Shown: positions 5,391 through 15,927 of the stretch, piece after piece | Layout: each line of letters starts with the position of its first letter | How positions within the stretch are numbered: the first letter of the stretch is position 1 | Assembly: GCA_013519935.1 (NCBI GenBank) | Contig: JACDUA010000003.1 | Location: 1-64,000 of the forward strand | Direction of reading: 5' to 3' | DNA length: 64,000 bases | From: Ectothiorhodospiraceae bacterium WFHF3C12 | GTDB lineage: Bacteria; Pseudomonadota; Gammaproteobacteria; Nitrococcales; Nitrococcaceae | Program-made: the position numbers and the translations under genes | Notes under the pieces: generated by a model | What the model was told of the DNA's origin: nothing | Databases searched by the model: none | The model's input: the letters and a program-made list of their open reading frames with translations, nothing else

Positions 5391-8029
5391 GCCACAGCCC
5401 CGCAATCGTCGACGCGTGGCGCGATGAGGACCGGGCTGCCCGCGTGCGCTTCTCGAAGATCGGCTGCGTCCTGGCGATACTGCTGATACCGGCCGGCAGC
5501 ACGCTGGACTTCATGGTCTACCCGAGCCTGCTGGGTGACTTCCTGGTTTACCGGTTGCTGGCGGACGCCGTAATCGCCGCCATCCTCGCCCTGCACTTCA
5601 CGGAGATCGGCCGCCGCCACATCCGCGCGCTGATTCTGGGCTGGCTGATCACGCCCCAGGTGATCATCTGCTACATGATCTTTCTGACCGAGGGCTTCGG
5701 CTCCACGTATTACGCGGGCCTGAACCTGGCGATCCTCGGCATGGGCATTCTGCTTCCGGTCACTGTCTGGGAGCTGGGCGTGTTGGCGCTGGTCACCCTC
5801 GGCCTGTACTGCTGGGCCGGCCTGGCCCACGCCGGCGCGCCCGAGTTCGGCGCCACCTACAACAACGTCTACTTCCTGATCGCCACGTCGGTGATCAGCG
5901 GCACGGCCGTCTATTTCAACCGCCGGCGGCGCTATTCGGAGTTCAGCCTCAATTTCGAGCTGAACAGCCGCAACAAGGAGCTCGCCGAGCTGGACCGCGT
6001 CAAATCGGAGTTCTTCGCCAACGTAAGTCACGAGCTGCGCACCCCGCTGACGCTCATCCTGGCGCCGCTGGAGCGCCTCCTCCACGACCACCGCAACCTG
6101 CCCGAGCGCGTCACCGACACCCTGGACGTGATTCGCCAGAATGGCCTGCGGCTGCTGCGGCTGGTCAACGATCTGCTGGAGGTGATCCGCCTGGAGGAAG
6201 GCCGGGTCGAGCTGGACCGCCACACCCTGCGCCTGGACAGCCTGCTCGGCGGTGTCGTCGACGCCATGTCCCACCTGGCCGAGGCCCGGGGCATCGAGTT
6301 CCACAAGCGCACGACCACCTCGCCGGTGTGGATCCGCGGTGACCGCGGCGCGCTGGAAAAGGTCTTCTTCAACGTCCTGAGCAACGCCATCAAGTTCACC
6401 AACCCCGGCGGCAGCGTCACGGTCTCCAGTCACGTCAGCGGCGACGCCATGCGGGTATCCATTACCGATACCGGCATCGGCATGAGCAAGGAGAGCCTGC
6501 CTTACGTCTTCGACCGCTTCCGCCAGGGCGACAGCTCGGCCACCCGCAAGTATCCCGGCACCGGTCTCGGGCTGGCGCTGGTCAAGGAGCTCACCGAGCG
6601 CCACGGCGGGCACGCCGAGCTGACCTCCGCGCTGGGCGAGGGCACCACGGTCACCGTTACCCTCCCCATCATTCCCGAGTGGGAGACCATCGACCCGGAG
6701 ACGGAGCATGTCGAGCCGGAAGGCGAGGAGTCGTCGTCCTTTCGCTGGCTTGATCTCGCCGCCGAACGGGGCGCCATTCAGACGCCGCGAGCCAAGGCAT
6801 CCGAGGCCGAGCATGAACGCCGCCCCGTCACCCAGTCCGGAACGGTGCTGATCGTCGATGACGAGCCGGACATGCGCCATTACCTCATCGATCTGCTGCA
6901 GGACGAGTACCGGGTCCTGGTGGCCCGCGACGGGCGGGAGGGCCTGGAGCTTGCCGAGCGCGACCATCCCGAGCTGATGGTGCTGGACCTGATGCTACCG
7001 GAGATCGACGGCCTGGAAGTCTGCCACCGGATCAAGCAGAACACCGCGCTGCGCGCGACCCGCATCGTGCTGCTGACCGCCCGCGCCGACGAGTCCTCGA
7101 AGCTGGTGGCCCTGGAGAACGGCGCCGACGACTTCCTGACCAAGCCGTTCAGCGGTATCGAGGTGCAGACCCGGTTGCGCAACCTGCGCCGGTCCCGGGA
7201 GCTGGAGCACGATCTGGAGACCCGCAACGAGGAACTCCAGCACACGTTGACGGAGCTGACCGAAACCCAGAACAAGCTGGTCCACAGCGAGAAGCTGAAC
7301 GCACTCGGGCGGCTCTCGGCGGGACTGCTGCACGAGATCAACAACCCGCTGAACTACACGCTGACGGCCCTGGAGATGGCCAAGATCGATCCGGCCGTGG
7401 AGGAGAACGAGGAGCTGCGGGACACGCTGGGCGACATCGACGACGGCATGCAGCGCATCCGCAACATCGTCAAGGAGCTCCGCGCCTTCGCCTACCCCTC
7501 CAAGGGCGAACAGGGCACTTTCGATATCGGCGAGGCCATCGACGGCGCACTGCAGATCATGGCCCACGAGTCCCGCGGCGTGCACATCGACAACCAGGTG
7601 GAGCGCGGCTGGCAGGTCACCGGGTCGCGCAACCACGTCACCCAGGTGCTGGTGAATCTGCTCTCGAATGCCCTCAAGGCCGTGCACTCGGTCACCGACA
7701 GCCGCGAGGGCGAGCTGCGCATTCGCGGGCAGGTGGAACGCGGGCGGGTCTACATCTCTGTGCGGGACAACGGCACGGGCATACCACAGCAGGCCCTGGC
7801 GCAGATCTTCGATCCCTTCTACACGACCCGCGACGTGGGAGAAGGGATGGGCATGGGTCTGAGCATCTGTCAGACCATCATTCGCAATCACGGGGGGGAG
7901 CTGCTCGCGCGCAGCGAAGAAGACTCATGGACGGAATTCACCTTCGACCTGGCCCTGGCCGAATCCGAAAGCGAGCAGGCCGGCTCGGAAGCAGAGGGAG
8001 AGAGGCTTCGCAATGAACGGACCGCGTAA
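5387..8029 (+). CDS. Membrane hybrid sensor kinase with two histidine kinase cores and an internal receiver (PhcS-like)
   Basis: 880 aa. The ATG at 5387 overlaps the methyltransferase stop (ATGA). Six hydrophobic segments fill about 20-185. Kinase core 1 has VSHELRTP (His near 214), an N box in NVLSNAIKF, DTGIGM and GTGLGLAL. The receiver has VLIVDDEPD, Asp in LDLMLPEIDG (near 533), LLTARA and LTKPF. A coiled coil (RNEELQHTLTELTETQNKL) leads to kinase core 2, with GLLHEINNPL (His near 648), LLSNALKA, DNGTGI and GMGMGLSI. By analogy with PhcS it should sense the methyl ester made by the upstream gene. The fused receiver and second kinase core make it larger than a simple PhcS. The C-terminus overlaps the next gene by 17 bp. 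Confidence 0.85.
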   Translation: MSHSPAIVDAWRDEDRAARVRFSKIGCVLAILLIPAGSTLDFMVYPSLLGDFLVYRLLADAVIAAILALHFTEIGRRHIRALILGWLITPQVIICYMIFLTEGFGSTYYAGLNLAILGMGILLPVTVWELGVLALVTLGLYCWAGLAHAGAPEFGATYNNVYFLIATSVISGTAVYFNRRRRYSEFSLNFELNSRNKELAELDRVKSEFFANVSHELRTPLTLILAPLERLLHDHRNLPERVTDTLDVIRQNGLRLLRLVNDLLEVIRLEEGRVELDRHTLRLDSLLGGVVDAMSHLAEARGIEFHKRTTTSPVWIRGDRGALEKVFFNVLSNAIKFTNPGGSVTVSSHVSGDAMRVSITDTGIGMSKESLPYVFDRFRQGDSSATRKYPGTGLGLALVKELTERHGGHAELTSALGEGTTVTVTLPIIPEWETIDPETEHVEPEGEESSSFRWLDLAAERGAIQTPRAKASEAEHERRPVTQSGTVLIVDDEPDMRHYLIDLLQDEYRVLVARDGREGLELAERDHPELMVLDLMLPEIDGLEVCHRIKQNTALRATRIVLLTARADESSKLVALENGADDFLTKPFSGIEVQTRLRNLRRSRELEHDLETRNEELQHTLTELTETQNKLVHSEKLNALGRLSAGLLHEINNPLNYTLTALEMAKIDPAVEENEELRDTLGDIDDGMQRIRNIVKELRAFAYPSKGEQGTFDIGEAIDGALQIMAHESRGVHIDNQVERGWQVTGSRNHVTQVLVNLLSNALKAVHSVTDSREGELRIRGQVERGRVYISVRDNGTGIPQQALAQIFDPFYTTRDVGEGMGMGLSICQTIIRNHGGELLARSEEDSWTEFTFDLALAESESEQAGSEAEGERLRNERTA

Positions 8030-9212
8030 CGCCCCGATCGTACTGTTCGTCGACGACGAGCAGTTGGCGCGCAAGTACTTCGAGCGCGCCTTTGGCAAAG
8101 AGCTCAACGTCAAGACCGCCGGCAGCGCCGAGGAGGCTCGCGAGTTTCTTCACAAGCACGGTCAGGACGTCGCCATCGTCATGTCCGACCAGCGCATGCC
8201 GGCCGGGGACGGCGTTTCCCTGCTCAGCGAGGTCAAGGAGCACTACCCCCATGCCATTCGTCTGCTGACCACGGCCTACACGGAGATCGACGACGCCGTG
8301 GCCGCCGTCAACCGGGGCGAGGTCTGGCGCTACATCACCAAACCCTGGCAACTGGAGAACCTCCGCGCCGAGCTCAACGCCGCGATGGAGGTCTACCGCT
8401 ACCGGGTCTACGAGCAGGCCCTGCTCCAGGAACGCCGCCGCAGCATGCTGCTGGTGGCCAGCCATATCGCCCACGAGATGCGCACGCCGCTGCGAAGCAT
8501 CCATGCAGCGACCACCGGCATCGAGCGTTACCTGCCGCGGCTGCTCGACGCCTACGAAAAGGCCCAGGAGGCGGGGCTGGACGTCCAGCCCATCTCCGAG
8601 CACCACCGCGGGGCGCTGCGCGGGTCGACGGAGAGCATTCGGCGCGTGGTGGACCGGTCCAACGCCATGATCGATCTGTTGCTCGCCAACTGCGGCGCCC
8701 ACGAGATCGACCGCTCCGACTTCCAGGTGGTGTCCATGCGTGATTGCGTGGAGAGCGCGCTGCAGGACTACCCGTTCACGGACCGTGAGCGGCAACTGGT
8801 GAGCTGGGAGGGCGGCCCCGACTTCCACTTCCTGGGTTCCTCGAACCTGATGGTCTTCGTCATCAACAACCTGCTGCGCAACGCCCTCCGGGCCGTGGCG
8901 GCGGCCGGCGCCGGCGGCGTGAGGCTGTGGACCGACATCGAAGCGGACACGCCCGTGCTGCACATCCGCGACACCGGCACGGGTATCGAGCCGAAGATCA
9001 TGCCCAAGATCTTCGACGACTTCACCAGCTTCGCCGATGACGACGGCGCCGGCGGTGTCGGCATCGGGCTCGGCTTCTGCCGTCGCGTGGTCTCCGCTTT
9101 CGGCGGCCACATCGACTGCGACAGCGAGCCCGGGTCCTACACCCAGTTCGACCTCTGGCTGCCCGCGGCCAGGGGCGAGTCAGTCAACGACAGAGTGGGT
9201 ACTGGCAAATGA
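8013..9212 (+). CDS. Response regulator with C-terminal histidine kinase domain (PhcR-like)
   Basis: 399 aa. The N-terminal receiver has LFVDDE, phospho-acceptor Asp in MSDQRMP (near 59), LLTTAYTEIDDA and YITKPW. The SDQRMP/YITKPW wording is typical of the RpfG/PhcR receiver class. It continues into a kinase domain with SHIAHEMRTPLRSI (His near 154), a VINNLLRNALRA N box, DTGTGI and GVGIGLGF. This receiver-plus-kinase order is the unusual arrangement described for PhcR. The gene overlaps the preceding one by 17 bp and the next by ATGA, implying coupled translation and balanced amounts. It probably receives phosphate from the hybrid kinase; the output partner is not in the window. Confidence 0.82.
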   Translation: MNGPRNAPIVLFVDDEQLARKYFERAFGKELNVKTAGSAEEAREFLHKHGQDVAIVMSDQRMPAGDGVSLLSEVKEHYPHAIRLLTTAYTEIDDAVAAVNRGEVWRYITKPWQLENLRAELNAAMEVYRYRVYEQALLQERRRSMLLVASHIAHEMRTPLRSIHAATTGIERYLPRLLDAYEKAQEAGLDVQPISEHHRGALRGSTESIRRVVDRSNAMIDLLLANCGAHEIDRSDFQVVSMRDCVESALQDYPFTDRERQLVSWEGGPDFHFLGSSNLMVFVINNLLRNALRAVAAAGAGGVRLWTDIEADTPVLHIRDTGTGIEPKIMPKIFDDFTSFADDDGAGGVGIGLGFCRRVVSAFGGHIDCDSEPGSYTQFDLWLPAARGESVNDRVGTGK

Positions 9213-10354
9213 ACAACCACACGACCGATCCGGCCTCGGATTTCGCCATCCTCTACGTCGACGACGAGGAGATGGCGCTCAAGTACTTTCGCCGGGCGGT
9301 GGGCAATGAATTCACGGTGCATACCGCCGGCGACGTCCCGGAAGGCCTCGCGGTGCTCGAGGAGATGGGGGAGCGGATCGGCGTCCTGGTTACCGATCAG
9401 CGCATGCCCGGGCAGTCCGGCGTGGATCTGCTGAAGAAGGTGCGCGAGCGCTGGCCCCATATCGTACGGCTGCTGACCACGGCCTACGCGGACCTGGAAG
9501 ACGCCATCGAGGCGGTCAACCGCGGCGAGATATTCCGCTACATCACCAAGCCCTGGGACATCAAGGCCCTGCGCGCGGAGATCAACCAAGCCATGGAGGT
9601 CTTCCGCCTGCGCTACGAGCACGCCGCGCTGATGCGCGAGAAGCTCAGCGTCTGGCAGCGGCTGATCCAGCTCGGGCGCATCCGCGACCTGATCGTCATG
9701 GGCGGCAGCTTCGCCCACCTGCGCCACAGCGACGCCGCCGTGGCGGCGTTTCTGCACGACCACCTGCAGGGCGATGACGAGGACGTGGCGGACAGCCGGC
9801 ACCTGGACCTGTGGGGCCTGACCGAAGCGGAGATCCAGCGAACCCTGGCGTTCGTGGACACCGTGCTCGGTCGCACGCGCCTGGAAACTGCCGCGCCGGA
9901 GCCGCTATCGGCGCGCGAGCTGATCGCCCTAGGCGGCGAGCCGCTGGGCGAGGTCTCCGGGCAGGATGACGCCGCGCTCCCCGAGGTATGCCTGGAGAAG
10001 GCATCGGCGGGACGGCTGTTACACGAGCTCGCCGCCATTCGTGCGGCGGTGAGCGAACCCAACCGCCATGCCCACATCTCGGCCGGTGAGACCCGCGGCG
10101 GGAGCAGCGGCCTGGTCGTGGAGCTGCCCGCCCCCGGAGAGGACATTCGAGTGCTCACCAGCAGCGAGCGCGCCGGCACACTGATCGCTTACCTGCTCGC
10201 CTATCATCTCGGCGGCAGCCTGGCGCGCAGCCCCGGCGGCGAGGGAATCGTCTACCGCCTGGCGCTGCCCGAGGACCAGGACACCGCCCACGTGGAGCCC
10301 CCACGCCCGGGCTGGCTCGAGAACCTCCTGGTCCGCCTGGAGAGCTGGGATTAG
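9209..10354 (+). CDS. Response regulator with degenerate kinase-like tail (PhcQ-like)
   Basis: 381 aa. The receiver has ILYVDDEEMALKYF, Asp in VTDQRMPG (near 61), LLTTAYADLEDA and YITKPWD. It closely parallels the receiver of the gene before it, so the two probably arose by duplication. The C-terminal 240 residues occupy the kinase position, but I see no H-box (H-E-x-R/N), N box or GxGxG motif, only a weak GSSGLVVELP...TLIAYLLAYHLGGSLARSPGG pattern. It is therefore probably a non-catalytic scaffold or effector. It overlaps the upstream stop by ATGA and is the last gene of the operon. PhcQ is the matching position in Ralstonia. Confidence 0.8.
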   Translation: MNNHTTDPASDFAILYVDDEEMALKYFRRAVGNEFTVHTAGDVPEGLAVLEEMGERIGVLVTDQRMPGQSGVDLLKKVRERWPHIVRLLTTAYADLEDAIEAVNRGEIFRYITKPWDIKALRAEINQAMEVFRLRYEHAALMREKLSVWQRLIQLGRIRDLIVMGGSFAHLRHSDAAVAAFLHDHLQGDDEDVADSRHLDLWGLTEAEIQRTLAFVDTVLGRTRLETAAPEPLSARELIALGGEPLGEVSGQDDAALPEVCLEKASAGRLLHELAAIRAAVSEPNRHAHISAGETRGGSSGLVVELPAPGEDIRVLTSSERAGTLIAYLLAYHLGGSLARSPGGEGIVYRLALPEDQDTAHVEPPRPGWLENLLVRLESWD

Positions 10355-10370
10355 GCTGCGGGCCCGCAGC
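10355..10370. terminator. Perfect GC palindrome after the phc-like operon
   Basis: GCTGCGGGCCCGCAGC begins 1 nt after the last stop and is followed by AGCCTTTG. The stem is strong but has only three Ts, so it may be a weak terminator or an mRNA-end stabiliser. Confidence 0.4.
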
Positions 10371-10379
10371 AGCCTTTGA

Positions 10380-11225
10380 TTCGCCCCGGCGCTCGTAACC
10401 GATTGTGGGAGGGGCGTCCCCGCCGCGATTGTTGCCGCAGCCCCGTAGGGTGGATTAGCGAAGCGTAATCCACCATGCCCCCAAATCACTGCCCCGGCGG
10501 CGATGTCCCATCGCTTCGGTGGATTACGGCTCCCGCCTGATCCACCCTGCCCTCCGTGGCTCACGGGCTCGAATGACGACATAAGGCCGGCGAGACGACT
10601 CGCGGCCCCATCGCCGCGAGGACGCGCCTCCCACAACTCTTCGATTCCCATCGGGGTAAGCACCACGCTGTGGGAGCCGCGTCACAGCCGCGAGTCCTCC
10701 CACGGCCCTTCGATTCGCCTCGGGGCCCGTAACCGGCTGTGGGAGCGGCGTCCCCGCCGCGATTCCTCCCACGGCCCTTCAATTCGCCTCGGGGCCCGTA
10801 ACCGATTGTGGGAGGGGCGTCCCCGCCGCGATTCCTCCCACAGCCCTTTAATTCGCCTCGGGGCTCGTAACCGGTTGTGGGAGGGGCGTCCTCGCCGCGA
10901 TTACCCCCACAGCCCTTCGATTCGCCCCGGGGCTCGTAACCGATTGTGGGAGGGGTGTCCCCGCCGCGATTACTCCCACAGCCCTTTCATTCGCCTCGGG
11001 GCCCGTAACCGGCTGTGGGAGCGGCGTCCCCGCCGCGATTCCTCCCACGGCCCTTCAATTCGCCTCGGGGCCCGTAACCGGTTGTGGGAGCGGCGTCCCC
11101 GCCGCGATTACCCCCACAGCCCTTCGATCCGCCTCGGGGCTCGTAACCGGTTGTGGGAGGGGCGTCCTCGCCGCGACTGCTATCCGGAGACTCCGGCGTA
11201 ACGGGCCGGGTTAATGGACATCCAT
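10380..11225. repeat. Tandem array of REP-like palindromes (69-bp period)
   Basis: TGTGGGAG starts at 10739, 10807, 10876, 10945, 11014, 11083 and 11152, giving spacings of 68, 69, 69, 69, 69 and 69 bp. More diverged units lie at 10404 and 10671. Each unit holds a hairpin (TGTGGGAG-GGGCGTCCCCGCCGCGA...CTCCCACA) followed by a spacer beginning GCCCTTCGATTCGCC and ending GTAACCGG. Unit differences are few, so the array is young. Reading frames cross it only because 69 is a multiple of three. It separates the signalling operon from tadA (convergent ends) and contains no gene. Confidence 0.85.
10446..10690. repeat. Composite repeat, copy A
   Basis: It begins with the hairpin GGTGGATTAGCGAAGCGTAA followed by TCCACC. 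It continues through GCTTCGGTGGATTACGGCTC, GATCCACC, TGGCTCACGGGCTCGAATGA and CGACAT, to an inverted REP unit (ACGCGCCTCCCACA at 10622-10635) and a direct unit near 10671. The same order recurs twice between guaA and guaB (13455 and 13783). The GTGGATTA hairpin is a widespread proteobacterial intergenic repeat. Confidence 0.7.
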
Positions 11226-11230
11226 GCCGA

Positions 11231-11701
11231 TCAGGAGGCCGCCCCCTTGCGCCTCGCGCGGAAGAACGCGCGCAGCATGTCGGCGCAGGCCTCCGCCTCG
11301 ACGCCCCCTTCCGCGGCGAGCCTGTGGTTGTGCGAGGGCTCCGCGGTCAGGTCGAAGGCCCCGCCGCAGGCGCCCGTCTTGGGATCGCCGGCGCCGAACA
11401 CCACCCGCGCCACCCGGGCATGGATCATGGCGCCGACACACATGGCACAGGGCTCCAGGGTGACGTACATGACGGTGCCGGGCAGGCGATACGCTCCCAG
11501 GGTCTGCGCTGCCTCGCGCAGGGCCACGATCTCGGCATGGGCGGTGGGGTCCCGGCTGGATATGGGCCGGTTGTAGCCCTCGCCAACGACCTCGCCCGCC
11601 TGGACCACCACGGCCCCGACGGGCACCTCGCCCGCCGCCTCGGCCTCGGCCGCCAGCGACAGGGCGCGCCGCATGAATTCGATGTCCCGGTCAACGGCCA
11701 T
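11231..11701 (-). CDS. tadA: tRNA-specific adenosine deaminase
   Basis: 156 aa. It deaminates A34 to inosine in the anticodon of tRNA-Arg(ACG), an essential cytosolic step in decoding. The zinc deaminase signature is complete: HAE (His55, Glu57) and PCAMC (Cys85, Cys88). The tRNA-binding surroundings VPVGAVVV, NRPISSRDPTAHAEI and GAGDPKTGACG are typical of TadA rather than of free-base deaminases. The C-terminal RRKGAAS basic tail is also normal. It lies 18 bp downstream of guaA on the same strand, so it likely shares the guaA transcript. Its 3' side abuts the 69-bp array. Confidence 0.95.
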   Translation of the reverse strand: MAVDRDIEFMRRALSLAAEAEAAGEVPVGAVVVQAGEVVGEGYNRPISSRDPTAHAEIVALREAAQTLGAYRLPGTVMYVTLEPCAMCVGAMIHARVARVVFGAGDPKTGACGGAFDLTAEPSHNHRLAAEGGVEAEACADMLRAFFRARRKGAAS

Positions 11702-11719
11702 GGCCCGGAGCGCGGGGCG

Positions 11720-13297
11720 CTACTCCCACTCGATGGTCGCCGGCGGCTTGCCGGAGATGTCGTAGACCACCCGGGAGATACCCTCGATCTCGTTGATGAT
11801 GCGACGGGAGACGGTATCGAGGAAGTCGTAAGGCAGGTTCGCCCACCGGGCGGTCATGAAATCGATGGTCTCCACCGCCCGCAACGCCACCACGTACTCG
11901 TACCGGCGGCCGTCGCCGGTCACCCCGACGGATTTCACGGGCAGAAACACCGCGAAGGCCTGGCTGACCTGATCGTAATAACCCGCCCGGCGCAGCTCCT
12001 CGATGAAGATGGCGTCGGCGCGGCGCAGCGGATCCGTGTACGCCTTGCGCACCTCGCCCAGAATACGCACGCCCAGGCCCGGCCCGGGAAACGGATGCCT
12101 GTAGACCATCTCCGAGGGCAGCCCCAGCTCCAGGCCGATGCGACGCACTTCGTCCTTGAACAGCTCCCGCAACGGCTCCAGCAGCTTGAGGTTCATCTTC
12201 TCCGGCAGGCCGCCCACGTTGTGGTGGGACTTGATGACGTGAGCCTTGCCCGTGCGTGCTCCGGCGGATTCGATCACGTCCGGGTAGATGGTGCCCTGGG
12301 CCAGCCACTGCACGTTCTGCAGCTTGCCGGCCTCCTCGTCGAAGACGTCGATGAAGGTGTTGCCAATGATCTTGCGCTTCTCCTCGGGGTCCTCGACGCC
12401 GGCGAGGCGGTCCAGGAAGCGATCCTCGGCGTCGACGTGGATGACGTTGACGCCCATGTGCCGGGCGAAGGTGGCCATCACCTGCTCGCCCTCGTCCAGA
12501 CGAAGCAGCCCGTTATCAACGAACACGCAGGTGAGCTGCTCGCCGATGGCCTGGTGCAGCAGGGCCGCGACCACCGAGGAATCCACGCCGCCGGACAGGC
12601 CCAGCAACACGTTATCGTCGCCCACCTGCTCGCGGATGCGGGCGATGCTGTCTTCGACGATATTGCCCGGGGTCCAGTCTCCGCGGCACTCGCAGATCTC
12701 CAGGACGAAGCGCTCCAGAATGCGCTTGCCCTGGGTGGTATGGGTCACCTCGGGATGGAACTGCACCCCGTACCAGCGCCGGTCGTCGTCGCCGATGCCG
12801 GCCACCGGCGCGCTGTCGGTGCTGGCGATCACCTTGAAGCCTTCCGGCAGCTCGGTGACCTTGTCGCCATGACTCATCCACACATCCAGCAGCCCGTAGC
12901 CCTCGGGGCTGGCATGGTCCTCGATGTTCTTCAGCAATCTGGAATGGCCGCGCGCGCGAACCTGGGCGTAGCCGAACTCCTTCTGCCCGGAGGGCTCCAC
13001 CCGGCCGCCGAGCTGGCTCGCCATGGCCTGCATGCCGTAGCAGATGCCCAGCACCGGCACGTCGGTATTCATGACGGCGTCGGGGATGCGTGGCGTATCC
13101 GCGAAATGAACCGACTCCGGGCCGCCGGAGAGGATCACGCCGCTGGCGCCGAACCCGGCAACCTCGGATTCCTCGGCGTCGCAGGGCAGTATCTCGCAGT
13201 ACACGCCGGCCTCGCGAACCCGCCGGGCAATGAGCTGGGTGTACTGGGAACCGAAGTCGAGAATCAGGACCTTGTGGGCGTGAATGTCGTGGGACAT
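11720..13297 (-). CDS. guaA: GMP synthase (glutamine-hydrolysing)
   Basis: 525 aa from the chosen ATG, the same length as the E. coli enzyme. It converts XMP to GMP with glutamine and ATP. The N-terminal class I amidotransferase domain has [18 protein letters not shown], the nucleophile Cys in GICYGM and the HPEVTHT His/Glu pair. The ATP pyrophosphatase loop [10 protein letters not shown] sits at the start of the synthetase domain. The dimerisation tail ends in PATIEWE. The longer reading frame adds MGIS from 13309, but MSHDIHAHK aligns with known N-termini. guaB lies upstream on the same strand, separated by about 1 kb of repeats, so the classical tight guaBA operon is stretched here. Confidence 0.96.
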   Translation of the reverse strand: MSHDIHAHKVLILDFGSQYTQLIARRVREAGVYCEILPCDAEESEVAGFGASGVILSGGPESVHFADTPRIPDAVMNTDVPVLGICYGMQAMASQLGGRVEPSGQKEFGYAQVRARGHSRLLKNIEDHASPEGYGLLDVWMSHGDKVTELPEGFKVIASTDSAPVAGIGDDDRRWYGVQFHPEVTHTTQGKRILERFVLEICECRGDWTPGNIVEDSIARIREQVGDDNVLLGLSGGVDSSVVAALLHQAIGEQLTCVFVDNGLLRLDEGEQVMATFARHMGVNVIHVDAEDRFLDRLAGVEDPEEKRKIIGNTFIDVFDEEAGKLQNVQWLAQGTIYPDVIESAGARTGKAHVIKSHHNVGGLPEKMNLKLLEPLRELFKDEVRRIGLELGLPSEMVYRHPFPGPGLGVRILGEVRKAYTDPLRRADAIFIEELRRAGYYDQVSQAFAVFLPVKSVGVTGDGRRYEYVVALRAVETIDFMTARWANLPYDFLDTVSRRIINEIEGISRVVYDISGKPPATIEWE

Positions 13298-13439
13298 GGA
13301 TATACCCATTTCGCCGGGAGCTGGAGTCGAAACTGCGCGCCGCGCGGCCGCGGGCCGCAGATGGCCGCGTAGGATACCGCATAACCGAAAGGCGTAATAA
13401 TCACGGCCGATGAAGCCGGTCGCCTGCGCCCCCTACCGC

Positions 13440-14160
13440 ACTCTGGGTATCAACCATGCCCCCAATCATTGCCGCGGCGGCGAAGTCCCACCGCTTCGGT
13501 GGGTTACGGTTCATGCCTGATCCACGCGACCCTTCGTGGCTCACGGGCTCGAATGACGACGTGTGGAGGGCGAGACGACTTGCGGCCCCCATCGCCGCGG
13601 GGACGCGCCTCCCACAGCCTTTTGACCAACCTCGGGGCAGATACCCGGCTGTGGGAGCGGCGACCCGCCGCCATTGCCGCCACAGCCCTTCGATTCGCCT
13701 CGGCGCTCGTAGCCGATTGTGGGAGGGGCGTCCCCGCCGCGATTCCTCCCACAGCCTAGTAGGGTGGATTAGCGGGACCACCATGCACCAATCATTGCCG
13801 CGGCGGCGAAGTCCCATCGCTTCGGTGGATTACGGCTCATGCCTGATCCACCGTGCCCTCCGTGGCTCACGGACGCGAATGACGACGTGTGGAGGGCGAG
13901 ACGACTTGCGGCCCCCATCGCCGCGAGGACGCGCCTCCCACAGCCTTTTGACCAACCTCGGGACAGATCCCCGGCTGTGGGATCGGCGTCCCGCCGAGAT
14001 TGCTCCCACAGCCCTTCGATTCGCCTCGGGGCTCGTAGCCGATTGTGGGAGGGGCGTCCCTGCCGCGATTCCTCCCACAGCGCTTTGACCAACCTCGAGG
14101 CAAATACCCGGCTGTGGGAGCGGCGTCCCCGCCGCGATAGGGTCGATGCCAGGATACGGC
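13440..14160. repeat. Tandemly duplicated composite repeat block between guaA and guaB
   Basis: Copy B (from 13455) and copy C (from 13783) are offset by 328 bp and share the order seen in copy A at 10446. That order is ATGC(CC)CCAATCATTGCCGC, GCTTCGGTGG, TGGCTCACGG, ACGACGTGTGGAGGGCGAGA, an inverted REP unit (ACGCGCCTCCCACA at 13603 and 13929), CCTTTTGACCAACCTCGG, and direct REP units. The two copies differ at scattered bases, so the duplication is not brand new. A further REP unit lies near 14114. No gene is seen from 13298 to 14289. A GC hairpin, CCCCTCTCCC...GGGGCAAGGGGAGAGGGG, lies near 14232-14268. Confidence 0.8.
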
Positions 14161-14289
14161 CGTTCGCGGCATGCGCCGCTTTTACGGATGCCGGATCCAC
14201 GGCCGCGTTGCGCGTTGGCAATGCCCCGGTTCCCCTCTCCCCTGGCGGGAGAGGGGCAAGGGGAGAGGGGGAAGGCTCCCACTGCCCGA

Positions 14290-15846
<1,557 letters not shown>

Positions 15847-15927
15847 TTATATGTCCGCGCTGAAACAGCGTAAACCACTGACCCGACATGCTCCGCCCGG
15901 CGACCACGCACTGCTATCATCGCGGCC

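Noticed and set aside
10503-11201. Long open frame across the 69-bp array (Arg/Pro-rich repeats)
   Set aside because: It exists because 69 is divisible by three and GC content is high. It has no ribosome site and encodes only repeated palindrome.
10380-11225. Regular repeats that could be taken for a CRISPR array
   Set aside because: Spacers between palindromes are themselves nearly identical and no cas genes are present, so it is a tandem REP-like array.
11153-13372. 739-aa open frame antisense to tadA and guaA
   Set aside because: It is a GC-driven shadow; the minus strand holds unmistakable TadA and GuaA.
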